Assembly: GCA_946965045.2 (NCBI GenBank)
Contig: OX337230.1
Span: forward strand, 2,728,001 to 2,792,000
Origin: Epithemia pelagica
Taxonomy: Eukaryota > Bacillariophyta > Bacillariophyceae > Surirellales > Surirellaceae
DNA: 64,000 bases
Reading direction: 5' to 3'
Shown: positions 9,211-20,800 of the stretch, piece after piece
Layout of the letters: every line of letters begins with the position of its first letter
How positions within the stretch are numbered: the first letter of the stretch is position 1
The notes under the pieces: generated by a model
What the model saw: the letters and a program-made list of their open reading frames with translations, nothing else
The model's database searches: none
Told to the model about the DNA's origin: nothing
Program-made: the position numbers and the translations under genes

Positions 9211-9510
9211 GAGATAAACCCACTACAATGGCCCTGAGTCGCATTTCAGAAATGATGAAACAAAGTACCACACACAGATGACTGGTTCGCTTCCTCGTTC
9301 CCTTGTCGTCAAAAAATAACGTCTTACGGAAATCGTTTTGATAATTAAAAGCGGGTTATTGCTGTCTTAGCGGCACTCATTTCGGTCACAGGCGCGCCAA
9401 CTCCTTGAAGATTTGAAACCTATCATGTGCAAAAGAGAACATCTTTTTTCTCGCAGATCGTCCGTCTAATAATTTCTTCATGGTTCGGCAAAACCGTAAG
9501 TAGTGCCAAC

Positions 9511-10126
9511 AATGGAGAATTCTGCTCCTGTCGGAAAGCGTCGTCGATGGGGCCTCGATGATGAACTCGAAGCTTCTGCGCCTCTTACGGATGAAGAGTG
9601 GAGGCGTCAATCCTCTTTTTCGAGACGCACCTGACATTGAGGCTGTTCGGGTGGCTCGTTGGCCTGACATACAAGTCAAGACCTTTGCGAATCGTTTTCG
9701 AGAAAAGGCACACGATTTCTGTGTCAGCCGATCTCAAGATGGGCATCGTGTGCGTAAGTGATTGATTGTTATGTTACCACAGACTTCTCATTCTCTCTTC
9801 TCATCGTTGTTTCTTGACAGGTTCTAAAGAAAACTTCGTTGGCAACATTACGCGACATTACCAAAGCCATGGAAGACAAGAAGCGCATTTGGTCGGATCC
9901 CATGCATATTCCTCTTCCGTTTGAGTGCAAAGAGCAGGTGGTGCAGTGGGATGTCATTTTCTTTACTCCTGTTAACATTGACGAGCTCACGGACGAGGTT
10001 GGAGGGCAACAATTCGATGCCATTGTACACGTAGAACTGCGCAGCACCTACGTGAATGTAGACAACGAACAAGTCGCCACCAATTGCGTTGTCATGTTGG
10101 ATGAAGACAACGACATGGATGTCTGA
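9511..10126 (+). CDS. Hypothetical spliced gene, possibly frameshifted
   Basis: The ATG at 9511 opens a basic N-terminus (MENSAPVGKRRRWGLDDEL) that runs to WRRQSSFSRR, then stops. An overlapping frame continues with DAPDIEAVRVARWPDIQVKT up to about 9745, so a one-base frameshift near the T run at about 9618 or a tiny intron must be assumed. A likely intron (donor GTGCGT at about 9746, acceptor TTTCTTGACAG ending 9820) leads in phase to a second exon reading TSLATLRDITKAMEDKKRIW to the stop at 10126, with an acidic tail. No domain recognised. It may be a host gene fragment or part of an element. Confidence 0.35.
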
Positions 10127-11429
10127 CAAAATATTAATAGACTTGTCAGATCAAACTGGCCTGGTCTTTGGGACAGCTGATACAACTAGTCATACTCATA
10201 CATATTAAAAACTACTAGTAGCAACAGAACACAACATATTAACTACTCTAGTGGCACTACCGTATCTAGAAGATCGGGCTCCTGTCACATGCTCAGGGTG
10301 GACGGGTCGATTTCCCCAAACTCCGTCAGCTTTTTGCCATAAAAAAAGCATTAAAGAGACTTCCTATGATGACAAGCACACAGGTAAATTGAGCATCATG
10401 ATTGACTTCACTTCATGGTTTTATCAGCAGAATAATAAGTGATCCATTTTAACAGCAGCTGTGTTTGATTTTTGAGGCGTGAGACTCTGTCTGTTGGTGA
10501 ACCAAAGTCAACTTCTATCATCTGAAAGAACTCTTCAAGAAAAATCAGTTTCACCATATTTCTTCTTCCAGTCGTCCTCCAAATCAGAGCATATAAACTG
10601 GTAAATATCTAGCATCCTTTGATCTATGCAAGAAACATTTGTGCACTCCTTGAACCCCCCATGTCAAGAAGCAAGGACACTGTAACAAATATCATTGACC
10701 ATGGCCATCTGGTTGCCCAGTGGGAGCTTTTTACTAACTATATACGGATTGCAATCTTCCACAGGGATGCAATGAATGAGCATGAGGAACCAGCATTGGT
10801 TGTTCCAGTTAGGTTCATGGTGTCCTTACAATGTAAACGGACCAACGGGTATAGACCCAGTGACGTAACAAACAACAACTCTGAAGTGATATATGCCCTT
10901 AGAAGAAAACAACCACCTACTATGGCAGTTGCTAGAGTCCTTGCAATGTGAAATACAATAACCAGAACATTCACAGCTATTATGAGGTTTTCAGTTGTTC
11001 CAGATGCCCTAACTGAGGCATTGTCAGGTGATATGTCCACTCGTCCCAATTCGTCCGCCCATCAAAGAATACCAATGATCTCTTGAGATCGTTGTACTCC
11101 TTCTGCTTCAGCTCTGGTGTAGTATCTATTTCTGGATCTTTATCCTTCATCAAAAGGCCCCGAAGAAAATGCTGTATGTTAGCACCTTTCAGCTACCAAT
11201 TTGAGACAATGGTCCCAAACAGACTGCAGGAGCATTTGTTCTCCTCATTTCTCTCCTGTATGCACATTCAAGCTATCTCATGTTTGCTTCAGCAAGATTC
11301 TGATTTGGTGTCCATGCCTAAATGGACCTTATCCAAGAACCAAACTTTTGTGCCATTTTTTCTTGAATTATTCATTTGTCCACTCTGGTACATTATCTGG
11401 CACAATACTATTGAAAAAGTCTTAGGCCC
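10127..11429. other. No supported gene
   Basis: Open frames at 10619-10951 (plus) and 10738-11049 (minus) overlap each other and resemble no family I know. There is no clear repeat or RNA gene. The region is bounded on the right by an abrupt change to A+C-rich sequence at about 11430. Confidence 0.3.
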
Positions 11430-12657
11430 CCCGCCAACAACCAACAAGAAAACCAACCATAACGACGCTGCCAACAACAACAACAACGAACCAGGAACCA
11501 ACAACAACGAACCAGGCACGCCAATGGCCAACCCATACCTCAAAACCAAAGTCGGAACGAAACCCTCTCCGTCTCCCGAACCAAAAACGCTGATCCATCT
11601 CCACGTGGCGGTCAACCATCACCAGAACCCCCAGAAAAGAGAAGAAGAGCCCATGTGACTGCAGGTCCATTCCGTCAACTTTCTCAAAACCAAACAATCC
11701 GGAACACGCCAATTCAGGTCCGACAACCAGAACCGATCCAACAAGGGAAGTGGACACACCTCCACCTTCGACGTTGCCCTTTCACCGGCGCCGGCAAACG
11801 ACGCCTTCGACACAGAAATCTTCACGGAACAAGGCCTCCGTTGCGTACTTCAAATGTGGCACAAACACCACAACGACGACTTTGTCTTCGACGAATTTGA
11901 TTCGCAAACTGTGCTCCGTCCAGGCACCAAACAATCAAATCCAATGATAAACCCACGCTCTGATCAAATCAACGTGTACCAGCCAGCCTGTAACAACAGG
12001 ACGAGCGACACCTTCGGCATCGTCGTCGGTGTACCAGCTCAAACAATCAAACATCGGCGGGCTGCTCTGGATCTCACTTCGGACATCCAGAACACCCTCA
12101 CCCCCATCTACCCCGCAAATTGCACTACATGGAGTTCTTCAATCACATCGGATGCAGATCGGGAACATTCAGAGGCGAGCTGAAAAACAAACAACGTTGC
12201 CAAGTCCTGGCAATCTACATCATGGCCTCGTCGAGGAACAACTTCGAAGCTACAACGCCTACCATGCGGCCACCAGGAACACCGGACTCAAGTGGAACAA
12301 AAGCAACATTCAAATTATCCCCATGCCGACAAGCCAAGCCAATCGAACTACAACATTGGAGGCAATCAAGGATATTGATCAATTTTTCGGAGCCTGCGTC
12401 CGAATCAAACTCAAACCCATCAACCAGGAAGCCACCGACCACGGCGACTGGCAACGACTACGACACCTACGGGAATTCCAGAATTCAACAGTGAAGACCC
12501 CGACGCTCAATATTATACTCTATATCTGAGAAAAACGCCGGACACTCATTTGCTGACAACCAACACGATCAGACAACACCCAGACTTCCCAGAAATATTC
12601 TTCTTCCCACCCTTGCAGCGGTAGCGGCGCCACCGCCAAGACAACCAACCAACAACC

Positions 12658-12922
12658 AAGATCCAGCAACACCTTCCTCATCGAGCCACACCAACAGGCT
12701 CCTAGCCTTTACCAACCGTCTCCTGCGGAGAAAACACAACAACCTCGACAAAAACACTGACGAGACTGAAGCCGACAACCCACCAACACCAAGATCCAGC
12801 AACACCTTCCTCATCGAGCCACACCAACAGGCTCCTAGCCTTTACCAACCGTCTCCGCGGAGAAAACACAACAACCTCGACAAAAACACTGACGAGACTG
12901 AAGCCGACAACCCACCAACACC
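12658..12922 (+). repeat. 133-bp tandem duplication
   Basis: Copy 1 is 12658-12790 and copy 2 is 12791-12922, both starting AAGATCCAGCAACACC. The only difference I see is one base: CTCCTGCGG in the first and CTCCGCGG in the second. That changes the reading frame between copies, so the duplication arose in a decaying element or was itself disabling. Confidence 0.9.
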
Positions 12923-13389
12923 AACAACCAGGCCCAACAATCCAAACAGCCCACCACCCAACAAACGAAGCGCAGCCGCCATGTAACCAACGGACGACGA
13001 AGAGCATGATCCCTACGACGACAGCACGGATTGGACAACAGTGGCAGCACAAACAAACCACAGCCATTTCGTTGCAAACGACGGCAACGAAGACTCCAAA
13101 CCTTCAGCCAAAAGGAACCAATTCGCCCCACTGGCAGAACAAAACAAAGACGAAGCAACCAATGAAGACGTGATGGAAACCGAATATTCGGACGACAATT
13201 CGCGAGCACTCATTGGAAGCGACGACAACAGCGAGCCAGGGGACTGTGGCCACGAATACGCAGCAACAACCATTCAGGAAATAGAGCTCATCTTCAAATA
13301 CGTGGCACACAACAACCCCTTACGAATAGAAGAAATGAAACAATTCCTCGAAAAAACCAAGTCGTTCACGAACGACACCGACGCGCAAG

Positions 13390-14703
13390 ATGCTTGGAGA
13401 TTTGCACAGTCCTTGGTACAGGCAGGCAACTCCAACATCGCCGATTCCCGCACCGGCCATGTGGACCCGCATTCAAAATGGGCCAAAGGGCCGAATGAGT
13501 AAGAAAACAACAACAACACCCAGACACAGTCCAGTGCCAGACTGCCCCTGGAAAGTGCCTGTCCTATCAACCAACCCACACGCTTCACTCAAACAACACC
13601 TAAAAACAGAACACAATGAAACCCATCCGTCAGACTACCTGACACCACAATACTGCAACAAGCACAGATTTCACTCATGCCAAACATGTGACACGCCCAC
13701 AGCAATCTTCACAACGGAAGGACACCTTAGACAACACGTAACAAAAAAGCATAGTAGGACAAAAACAAACATCCAGTTAGTCCTAAACACCTATCGCCAT
13801 GCGCAACAGGAAACAGAAACAAATTGGAAAGAAAGTTTAGCTTGCATCCACAAGCTACAACCATCGCCACCACCATTCAGACGAAGCATCTGGCACAAAC
13901 TTAAACCGCCCCTCAGGGCAGAATTCTACACCACCTACAACAATGTGGCATCCTGGATCCTTGATGCCTCCCCTCCCCTCTCACCGACAACCCTGAGAGA
14001 TGACAGGCCACAACCATACGACATTGACGCCAGCCCATTTCTGGAAACTACTAATACTGCTAGAGTCACTGCTCCTAGCACCAATCAAAGGAACCGTCCA
14101 CCTCACACATGCAAATGCCTTCCGTGCCAGATTATCCATGTTAAAATCAGGCAGAAATCAGGCAGACTCAAAGAATTACATAAAATGATCTGGAACCCAA
14201 CACAACTTCCAAAAGTGAAATCGAGACTTGGAAACAACAACAAAAAGCGACAACAAAGACATCATCAACAACAACCAACGTCAGACAAGTCCTTACCACC
14301 ATGGTGGATTGCGTCTGCTCGAAAATTGGCCGACCTGGGAAACTATCGGGCAGCAGTAAAACGACTGACAACCAGCATACCACCAGCAACTCTAACCACT
14401 CCAAGAATCAAGGGATGTCAAAAGGAACTGTTCCCAGACCAAAGACAACCACCACCATCAACAAGATCGCATGGCCAGACAGCCATGCCCCCCCCCCCCC
14501 CCCCCCAAATACTTAAAACTATAGACAACCTGTTCGAAACTGCCCTCCGACAAATGAAACCGGGGACGGCGTCGGGTCCCTTCGCAACATGCACGGACAT
14601 TCTCGTGCCCATGGCACTTCACAAAACGACAAGATCACCGGACGCTACCAGACCTATTTTCAACAACATCAAGGCCCTGACCCAGTTGGTTGTTACATCA
14701 TAA
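13390..14703 (+). pseudogene. Zinc-finger and N-terminal part of the non-LTR polyprotein
   Basis: A 437-codon open frame. Residues about 50-70 (CPWKVPVL...SLKQHLKTEH) and about 95-120 (HSCQTCDTPT...GHLRQHVTKKH) are C2H2-finger-like; the first has lost one Cys in this frame. It is followed by a basic Arg/Gln/His-rich linker and a segment (ARKLADLGNYRAAVKRLTTS) typical of the region just before the reverse-transcriptase domain. The frame ends at 14703, before the catalytic core, which continues in other frames. Confidence 0.6.
14488..14506 (+). repeat. Run of 19 C
   Basis: Uninterrupted C homopolymer inside the non-LTR relic. It is in the zinc-finger ORF, where it codes for a Pro run; its length is likely to vary. 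Confidence 0.9.
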
Positions 14704-14830
14704 GTTCCTCCCTCAGTGCAAATGATACTCGCGAGCAACTACTTTCTCGCGTTGCGCAAAGACCTTACCAACCTCGAGCCATAAGACGAGTTGCAGCCGA
14801 AGCAGCTCTTGTCCATCTCACAGAAAAAAT

Positions 14831-15415
14831 ATGCCCACTCCTGCTCCAAGGAGGACAATACGGGATTCAAGTGCCTTCGTCGCCCAAACCACTGCAATGG
14901 TGGTCCGCCAGTACATAGACCGAAACAAAACCAACGAGAACTCCAACAACAACAACGACACAGAACAAAGCAAACCACAGAGTCGAGCTCTGGTCATGCT
15001 CGATTTAACCAACATGTTTAACAACGTGAGTAGAACAGAGGCAAGGAAAATATTGTTAGAAAATGAAGCGACAACACAACTGGTCCCACTGTTTGACCTT
15101 TTGACAACACACACATGCAACCAATGGTACTTTGACAAACACAAGACGGCGAAATACCTCAAACAAGACGAAGGGTTCCCACAAGGCTGTCCCTTGAGTC
15201 CCCTCTTTTCGTGCCTCGTACTCCTGGCACTCACTAACAAACTGAACAAAGAACAAGCAAACCGAGCACAGCAACGAAAGCGAAACAACAACCCCCACGA
15301 CAACGAAAAGGGTGAGATAGGACACACAGCATCAATAATGGACGACACGTCGGTAGTCTATGTCTCCCACATTGCGACCTCGAAACACTCGACAAACCAC
15401 TCGGAATTGTGTTAA
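14831..15415 (+). pseudogene. Reverse transcriptase domain of non-LTR relic
   Basis: Motif A reads ALVMLDLTNMFNNVSR (about 14985), motif B' reads EGFPQGCPLSPLFSCLVL (about 15170), and motif C reads ASIMDDTSVVYV (about 15330) with the catalytic Asp pair. This is the RVT_1 order. The frame stops at 15414, and further homologous text (KTTILTSTNGKSPTN at about 15420-15465) continues in another frame, so the C-terminal domain is shifted. Two smaller copies of this family lie at 3048-3300 and 4026-4189. Confidence 0.8.
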
Positions 15416-15700
15416 ACAAAACAAAAACCACCATTCTCACCTCAACAAACGGAAAATCCCCAACCAACCTAGACAACGGCCGACAAAAATGCCTGCAGAA
15501 AGCTCTGTCCTTCCTGTCCCCAGAAGCCCGGCAAAAGCAGAAATCACGAACAAGGTGAGATTCCTCGGCCAACCAATCGGCTCCAGCAGGTTTGCAAAGC
15601 AATACCATCCAAGAGCAAATCAAGAAAATGCACCGCAAGATGGACTGTCTCTTGCAACTCGACGACCTCCAAACAAAACACAACCTTTTTAAAATTCACC

Positions 15701-16081
15701 ATGGTGGCTTCCATCCTTCACCTTCTACCGTAAGATATCAATCTACCAAACAAACAACAAGATGGTGAAGATGTCTAATGAGAGTAGTTCATTAGGAACT
15801 GGTTTTTCATCTCTCTTGGCTTTCTTCTTCGCAGGAGCCTCCTTCATAGGTGGGAGAGGTGCATCTGCCATCGTGCTACTGTTTGGAAAAAGGATGTGTG
15901 GAGGGAAGAGGTAGAGAAGGTATTTTCGATGCGATAAAGTGCGATGATACGACAACTTTTTTCTAAAAAAATTGCGCTATTGCGATAATTGGAATTTTGG
16001 GGCTCCACGTCAGACCACGTACGAAAATTGCAATGCGATGCGATAAATCCTGAAGATAAGACCAACCCTGAGTGCTGTCAG
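15701..16081. other. No supported gene
   Basis: A minus-strand ATG at about 15871 opens 43 codons beginning MADAPLPPMKEAPAKKKAKR and ending at 15743. It looks like a basic N-terminus without a body and may be a remnant. Nothing else seen. Confidence 0.3.
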
Positions 16082-16562
16082 ACTCCAAATGTTGGAGGGA
16101 TCAGCCGCAGGAGCCACTACTCTGTGTGCTTTGAGTGCTATTAGTGCTGTCAGCCTCCAAATTTTGGAGGGAGCAGCCGCAGCCACTACTCTGAGCACTT
16201 CGAGTGCTCTGAGTGCCGTCAGCCTCCAAATTATGGAGGGAGCAGCCGCAGGAGCCACTACTCTGAGTGCTTTGAGTGCTCTGAGTGTTGTCAGACTCCA
16301 AATGTTGGAGGGAGCAGCCGCAGGAGCCACTACTCTGTGTGCTTTGAGTGCTATTAGTGCTGTCAGCCTCCAAATTTTGGAGGGAGCAGCCGCAGCCACT
16401 ACTCTGAGCACTTCGAGTGCTCTGAGTGCCATCAGCCTCCAAATTATGGAGAAGCAGCCGCAGGAGCCACTACTCTGAGTGCTTTGAGTGCTCTGAGTGC
16501 TGTCAGACTCCAAATGTTGGAGGGAGCAGCCGTAGGAGCCACTACTCTGTGTGCTTTGAGCT
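16082..16562 (+). repeat. Minisatellite with three-unit higher-order repeat
   Basis: Seven head-to-tail units: 16082-16153 (72 bp), 16154-16222 (69), 16223-16294 (72), 16295-16366 (72), 16367-16435 (69), 16436-16506 (71) and a partial unit from 16507. Units 1, 4 and 7 resemble each other, as do 2 and 5, and 3 and 6, giving a higher-order period of 213 and then 212 bp. Each unit starts CTCCAAAT--TGGAGG, a small inverted repeat. Nearly all units are multiples of three, and long frames are open on both strands: Ala/Leu/Ser-rich on plus, Ser/Thr/Gln/Cys-rich on minus. Confidence 0.95.
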
Positions 16563-17078
16563 GCCAATCACACCAAGGCTTTCACATTGTTCTGGTAGAT
16601 TGAGTCTGCGTGAAGCCATTCGGCAGCAGATTTGTGGTCCTTTTTCCATATATAAATCACTTTCACGGACATGGCTTGCATATTTCCCGTCCCAACGTAG
16701 ATCACATCAAGGATTCTTTGTTTCAAGCAATTTACCAGCTCACTGACAATTCGGAAGGGACCATTCTTATGAGGTAGTTTTTTCATTTCCGCTTGCTGTG
16801 TTTTTCCACCTGTTGTCGTTACCTCGCCCACGTCAGCCACTAGCTTCTCATTGCCATCTTTTTTTGCAAACATAGCAAAGCATGGATCCTCAACATTTCA
16901 ACCTCCTGACTGGTGAAAATTCCTTCCAACACAACACTCCTGAATTCACAATCTCGTCTTGCCAGTCACCACCAAAACGCGTTATCGGTAACTTCTTGTG
17001 CTTCTCCCCTTCCTCCAGAGCCTTCTTCAACTCTCTCTTGGCATCTCGAATCAACCTCATTCGCAGCTGATACTTCTG
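16563..17078 (-). other. Unrecognised minus-strand coding traces
   Basis: Minus-strand frames at 16568-16873 (ATG at 16873, containing KKLPHKNGPFRIVSELVNCL) and about 16890-17078 (QKYQLRMRLIRDAKRELKK, then KLPITRFGGDWQDEIVNSG) look coding in composition. I know no family. They may be pieces of one older gene or element into which Copia element 1 was later inserted at 17079-17083. Confidence 0.3.
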
Positions 17079-17083
17079 AGAGG

Positions 17084-17841
17084 TGATAAACTTCTCTCGA
17101 TTCAACAGGGGTTAGACAGATAGTTAGGATAGGTAAAAGGCTCGTTGAGCCGACAATCGAATCACCAACCGATACAACAATCCTCCACGGGTCAGAGAAG
17201 AGTTGCAAGTCAAAGTCCGCCGTGGGTGGGGGCAGTCGGTCCACTGATAAGAGGTAAGTCTTAAGATGAGTGTTAAAATGGTGATATTAATGATTGTGAG
17301 ACGATTACTAACTAAGGTGGTTGACGGTGCCGAAGTCCTGGCTCTTGCATACGGCCATGGATCTGGTGTGATAGGTCCTCACTGATTGGAGTAGACCGGC
17401 ATTGGTGTATATTGAATGTATAGGGTGATGGATAACATGTATGGGATGCAACAGCTCTTGCTTTGTCGTGGTATAAGTCTTGTCCTGGGCGCGTTGCTGT
17501 TTGCATTCTTGGATTTGTGGGAACAGAGATATGGTCTCGCGTGATCGTGATTCGTGCTTTGATTACATAGACCGTTAGGTCGAATCGTGGATGCGCGTAC
17601 TCGGATAGTAGAGGCGTGCACTTGATAGTTTTGGGCGCGCACGTGTTGGGCCATAGTTAATATCCGAGCGGTCGCCGATAACGCGTGCACTGCGAGCATG
17701 CCGTGGCCAAATTTATAGTTTCGCGAGCATGCCGACATTCTTTTCTCACTTTTAGGAAAATGTCATCGGATGCCATAAAATACTAGCATCATTCGATGAG
17801 TTGTAGGTTTCGCCACCTAGTTTTCGGTGAGAATCCTAACA
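17084..17841 (-). repeat. 3' LTR of Copia element 1
   Basis: 758 bp, same length as the copy at 24646-25403. The first bases of the LTR (TGTTAG) supply the stop codon of gag-pol. Confidence 0.95.
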
Positions 17842-20800
17842 CTCCCCACAATTCGTCGAATGAGGATTGTCAATTCCCTCATCACTTTCCTGGATTTTTC
17901 CTCTCCAGAATAACAAAGATCTGAGCATGGGCCAAACTGCGGCGAATTCCCAATGTTTACTGAGGATATCAGCTGGGTTTGTCTTTCCATCTTTCCAGTA
18001 GAATGCGACGTACTTTGCAGCGATAGCTTCACGGACTCGGTGATAGGATAGGAGATGGTGTCTCTTGGAGATGATTGAGTGTGGTGTGGTGCTATTGATA
18101 ACGACAGAGCGGTTATCTCCAAACACGTAACTCTTTTCTCGCAGAGGGACTCCCAAGTATCGGAGTGTAAGGCGTAGCTCCGTGATCTGATCAACTGCAG
18201 TCCTTGCGGCAACAAATTCAGATCCATACGTGGCTGTTTCCACTGTGGCTTGTCGCTTACTGTACCAGTCCACGGGTGTACCATTTACAAAATGCAGGAT
18301 GGCTGTAACTGCTTTCCCAGTAACAATATCATGCATGAGATTTGCGTCGACATAATGTATAGTTGTCACAAAACGCCCAAGTGGGGTTGGACAGTCCTCG
18401 GGGATACGTTCCTTGGCGTCCATGTATACAGTACGACTCCAATCGTATTCTTGGATAGGTAAAGCTGATAAATCTGGCTCCCCAGTGCGGAATCTGATAG
18501 ACCCATCAGGAAATGACATGAGGTATCCATAGATACGCTTAGCTCGCTTCAAATGACCAATCCTTGGAGCAGCTCTGAACCTTGATAGAGTCATGGTAGC
18601 AGGAAAGACATCAAAACGGCCAATGGTAATTAGCCATTGCAGTTGTCCAATAAGAGTCTGGAAATGCTGGGTCCCTTCTTCATCTAAGAGCTCAGAGTCA
18701 TCGAGTTCAGGATGATCGTTAGCAATGACTGGCGGCTTTGCTTTCTTGGGTTTCTCATTGAACAATCGTTCATAGGTATCCATCATCTTCTCGATGTACC
18801 TTCGTGGGTCAGACACAAGTGTACCGTCTGGATCTTTGGTATAACGACACCCCAAATGATACTCGATAGGTCCGACTCCTTTGAGTTTGAAGTTGTATTT
18901 TTCTGTAAAGATCTTGCAGACAGCTTCAGGGTCCATGGCAACGATAGCTAAGTCATCAACATATACAGCGATATATTCATAACAGTCTTCTCCAGGAGCC
19001 TTCTTCATCCAAATATCAGGGTCAGCCTTGCTTGGAGAAAATCCCATATCAATGAGAACATCAAACAGTTTGTCATGCCAGCGAGCACCTGAGGATTTGA
19101 GACCATATAATGCCTTGTAGATGATCAAGATATGTCCTTCTAACTCCTTGAACTCTGGTCCTGCAATGATGAAAATCTTCTCTCCTGTCAATGCTTCTAG
19201 GTATGCGTTCCCAATATCTGCTCCCCATATTTCCATGTCGTTCATGGTTCCAAGAAATATGGCAATGCGAAGGTTGCGAATGGAGACAACCCCTGAATAG
19301 ATGGTCTCAACGGGTTCCTTGGTGAGATGTCCATCTGCGACAAGTCGTGCCTTGTGCCCTCCGTCATGCTTGACATCAAAGACCAGATGTACTCTTATCT
19401 TATGATATCCTTCTGGTGCATTGGCCAATTTCCCATTAATGAACTTGGCTTTTCCATGGTTCTTGAAAGTGTTATACGATTGGATCTGTGAGAGTTCCAA
19501 TTCTGTTGCGTCTTGCCATTTCGTGTTCCCAAACTGCTTGTCTAGTTCCACTGCTTCTTCATAGGTGCGAGGTACTTGGAAACCAAACTTGTACTTGATA
19601 GAGCGACGAACTTGTTTGATCCTGGATTGTTTAGCTGCTCGAATGAGTCTTTTGCTTGTCTTGACGTATCGCTTGAGATGTTTCCATCCAGGTAGATCCA
19701 GCAAACCATTTTTCTTGGCATAGATGGCGACTGTGATGGGGTCATCATTTGCAATAAGAGATAGAGGTTCGTATGTCGTCTCCCCAGTCTCCCAATCAAC
19801 AAGGACATTATATTTACTCCCTTTATAGTCTGGGTCGCTTGAGTTCAAAGGTCCTTGGTGTGCAATAACGTCTCTGAATCGGAAGAGACTATCCCCTGTC
19901 GTTTGGGCTTGATTATCCCTTTCAATGTATTCCATGAGCTGGTTGTAGGAGATCATCTCATCAACATTGGAGTTAGACTTGCGAAAGATGTATTTGAGTC
20001 GATCTTCTTGTTTGGTTGCATCTTGTTCCAGGTCGACAACTCGTTTGATTACTCGTGCTCGGTGGCGCTCCCCATTCTCTTCAGTGTCACAAAGGAATGT
20101 GCGTCCAACTAAATCGTCATAGTCAATTGTTGGCATAGGTGTGGATGGGTCTTCACTTCTGCTGCGAATAAAGACAGTGTCACCTTGCTTGTCAGTGGGT
20201 TTATGCGGCGACTCCTCCCCTGAAGAGATATCCACACGAAGGTTGGGGGTAGTGGAGGCAACGCGACGGACAGCGGAACGGTAGAGGATGACGTTGTCGG
20301 CAGTGAGGATCTTCCAAGTAAAGGCATCACCAACATTGTGGGCAAAACCAACCCAGTGGCCAAGCTTCTCGGCGGGAGACGAAGGGTAAGAACCGGAGGT
20401 AGGTTCAGAAGGGTCGACACGATAGTAGACCTCATCCCAGAAAGGAAAGAAAAGGAGATGGGTAATGTCGGGTGGGGTACCGGTAAGAGCCTCAAGAGGG
20501 GTGCGGCCAGAGTGGGTGGGAGAGGAGGTGTGATTGAGGAGGTCACACACATATTCTAAACAAAGTAACCATGCAGAAGCAGGGCAACCAGAGGCATTCA
20601 TGATAGCGTTGGTCATACGCTTAACGGTCTGGTAGCGGTTCTCAGCTTTGTTCTGGTGTTGATGATAGGGCTCGGAACGGTATTCACCAATCAGAAGGGT
20701 GCGAAGAATATCCTTGACCTTGTGGGAAATAAGTGACGAACCACCATCACTGATCAAAGTCTCCATGACACCACGTGTACGAATGTTATCCTGGAGGGTA

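Larger units (their letters stand above)
11430..15700 (+). mobile_element. Relic of a zinc-finger non-LTR retrotransposon
   Basis: About 4.3 kb whose plus strand is strikingly rich in A and C (many ACAACA runs), with coding-like blocks spread over all three frames. In order these are a Pro/Asn-rich segment (11430-11650), a block with CVLQMWHKHHNDDFVFDEFD (about 11770-11900), an acidic Ser/Asn block (13030-13500), C2H2 zinc fingers (13540-13780), a linker, and a reverse transcriptase with motifs A, B' and C (14985-15360). Zinc fingers before a reverse transcriptase is the order found in R2-type non-LTR elements; I infer that relationship and have not shown it. No long terminal repeats bound it. 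Multiple frameshifts show that it is inactive. Confidence 0.65.

Noticed and set aside
11289-11757. Two minus-strand ORFs rich in Val/Gly/Trp
   Set aside because: Shadows of the A+C-rich coding strand of the non-LTR relic.
12569-13310. Several Cys/Val/Trp-rich minus-strand ORFs
   Set aside because: Typical reverse-strand reading of ACAACA-rich sequence; no motif.
16082-16562. CRISPR-like array
   Set aside because: Units are contiguous 69-72 bp tandem copies without unique spacers, in a eukaryotic context.
20109-20552. Antisense ORF of 147 codons inside the element 1 gag-pol
   Set aside because: Low-complexity Leu/Pro/Ser shadow of a clearly coding strand.
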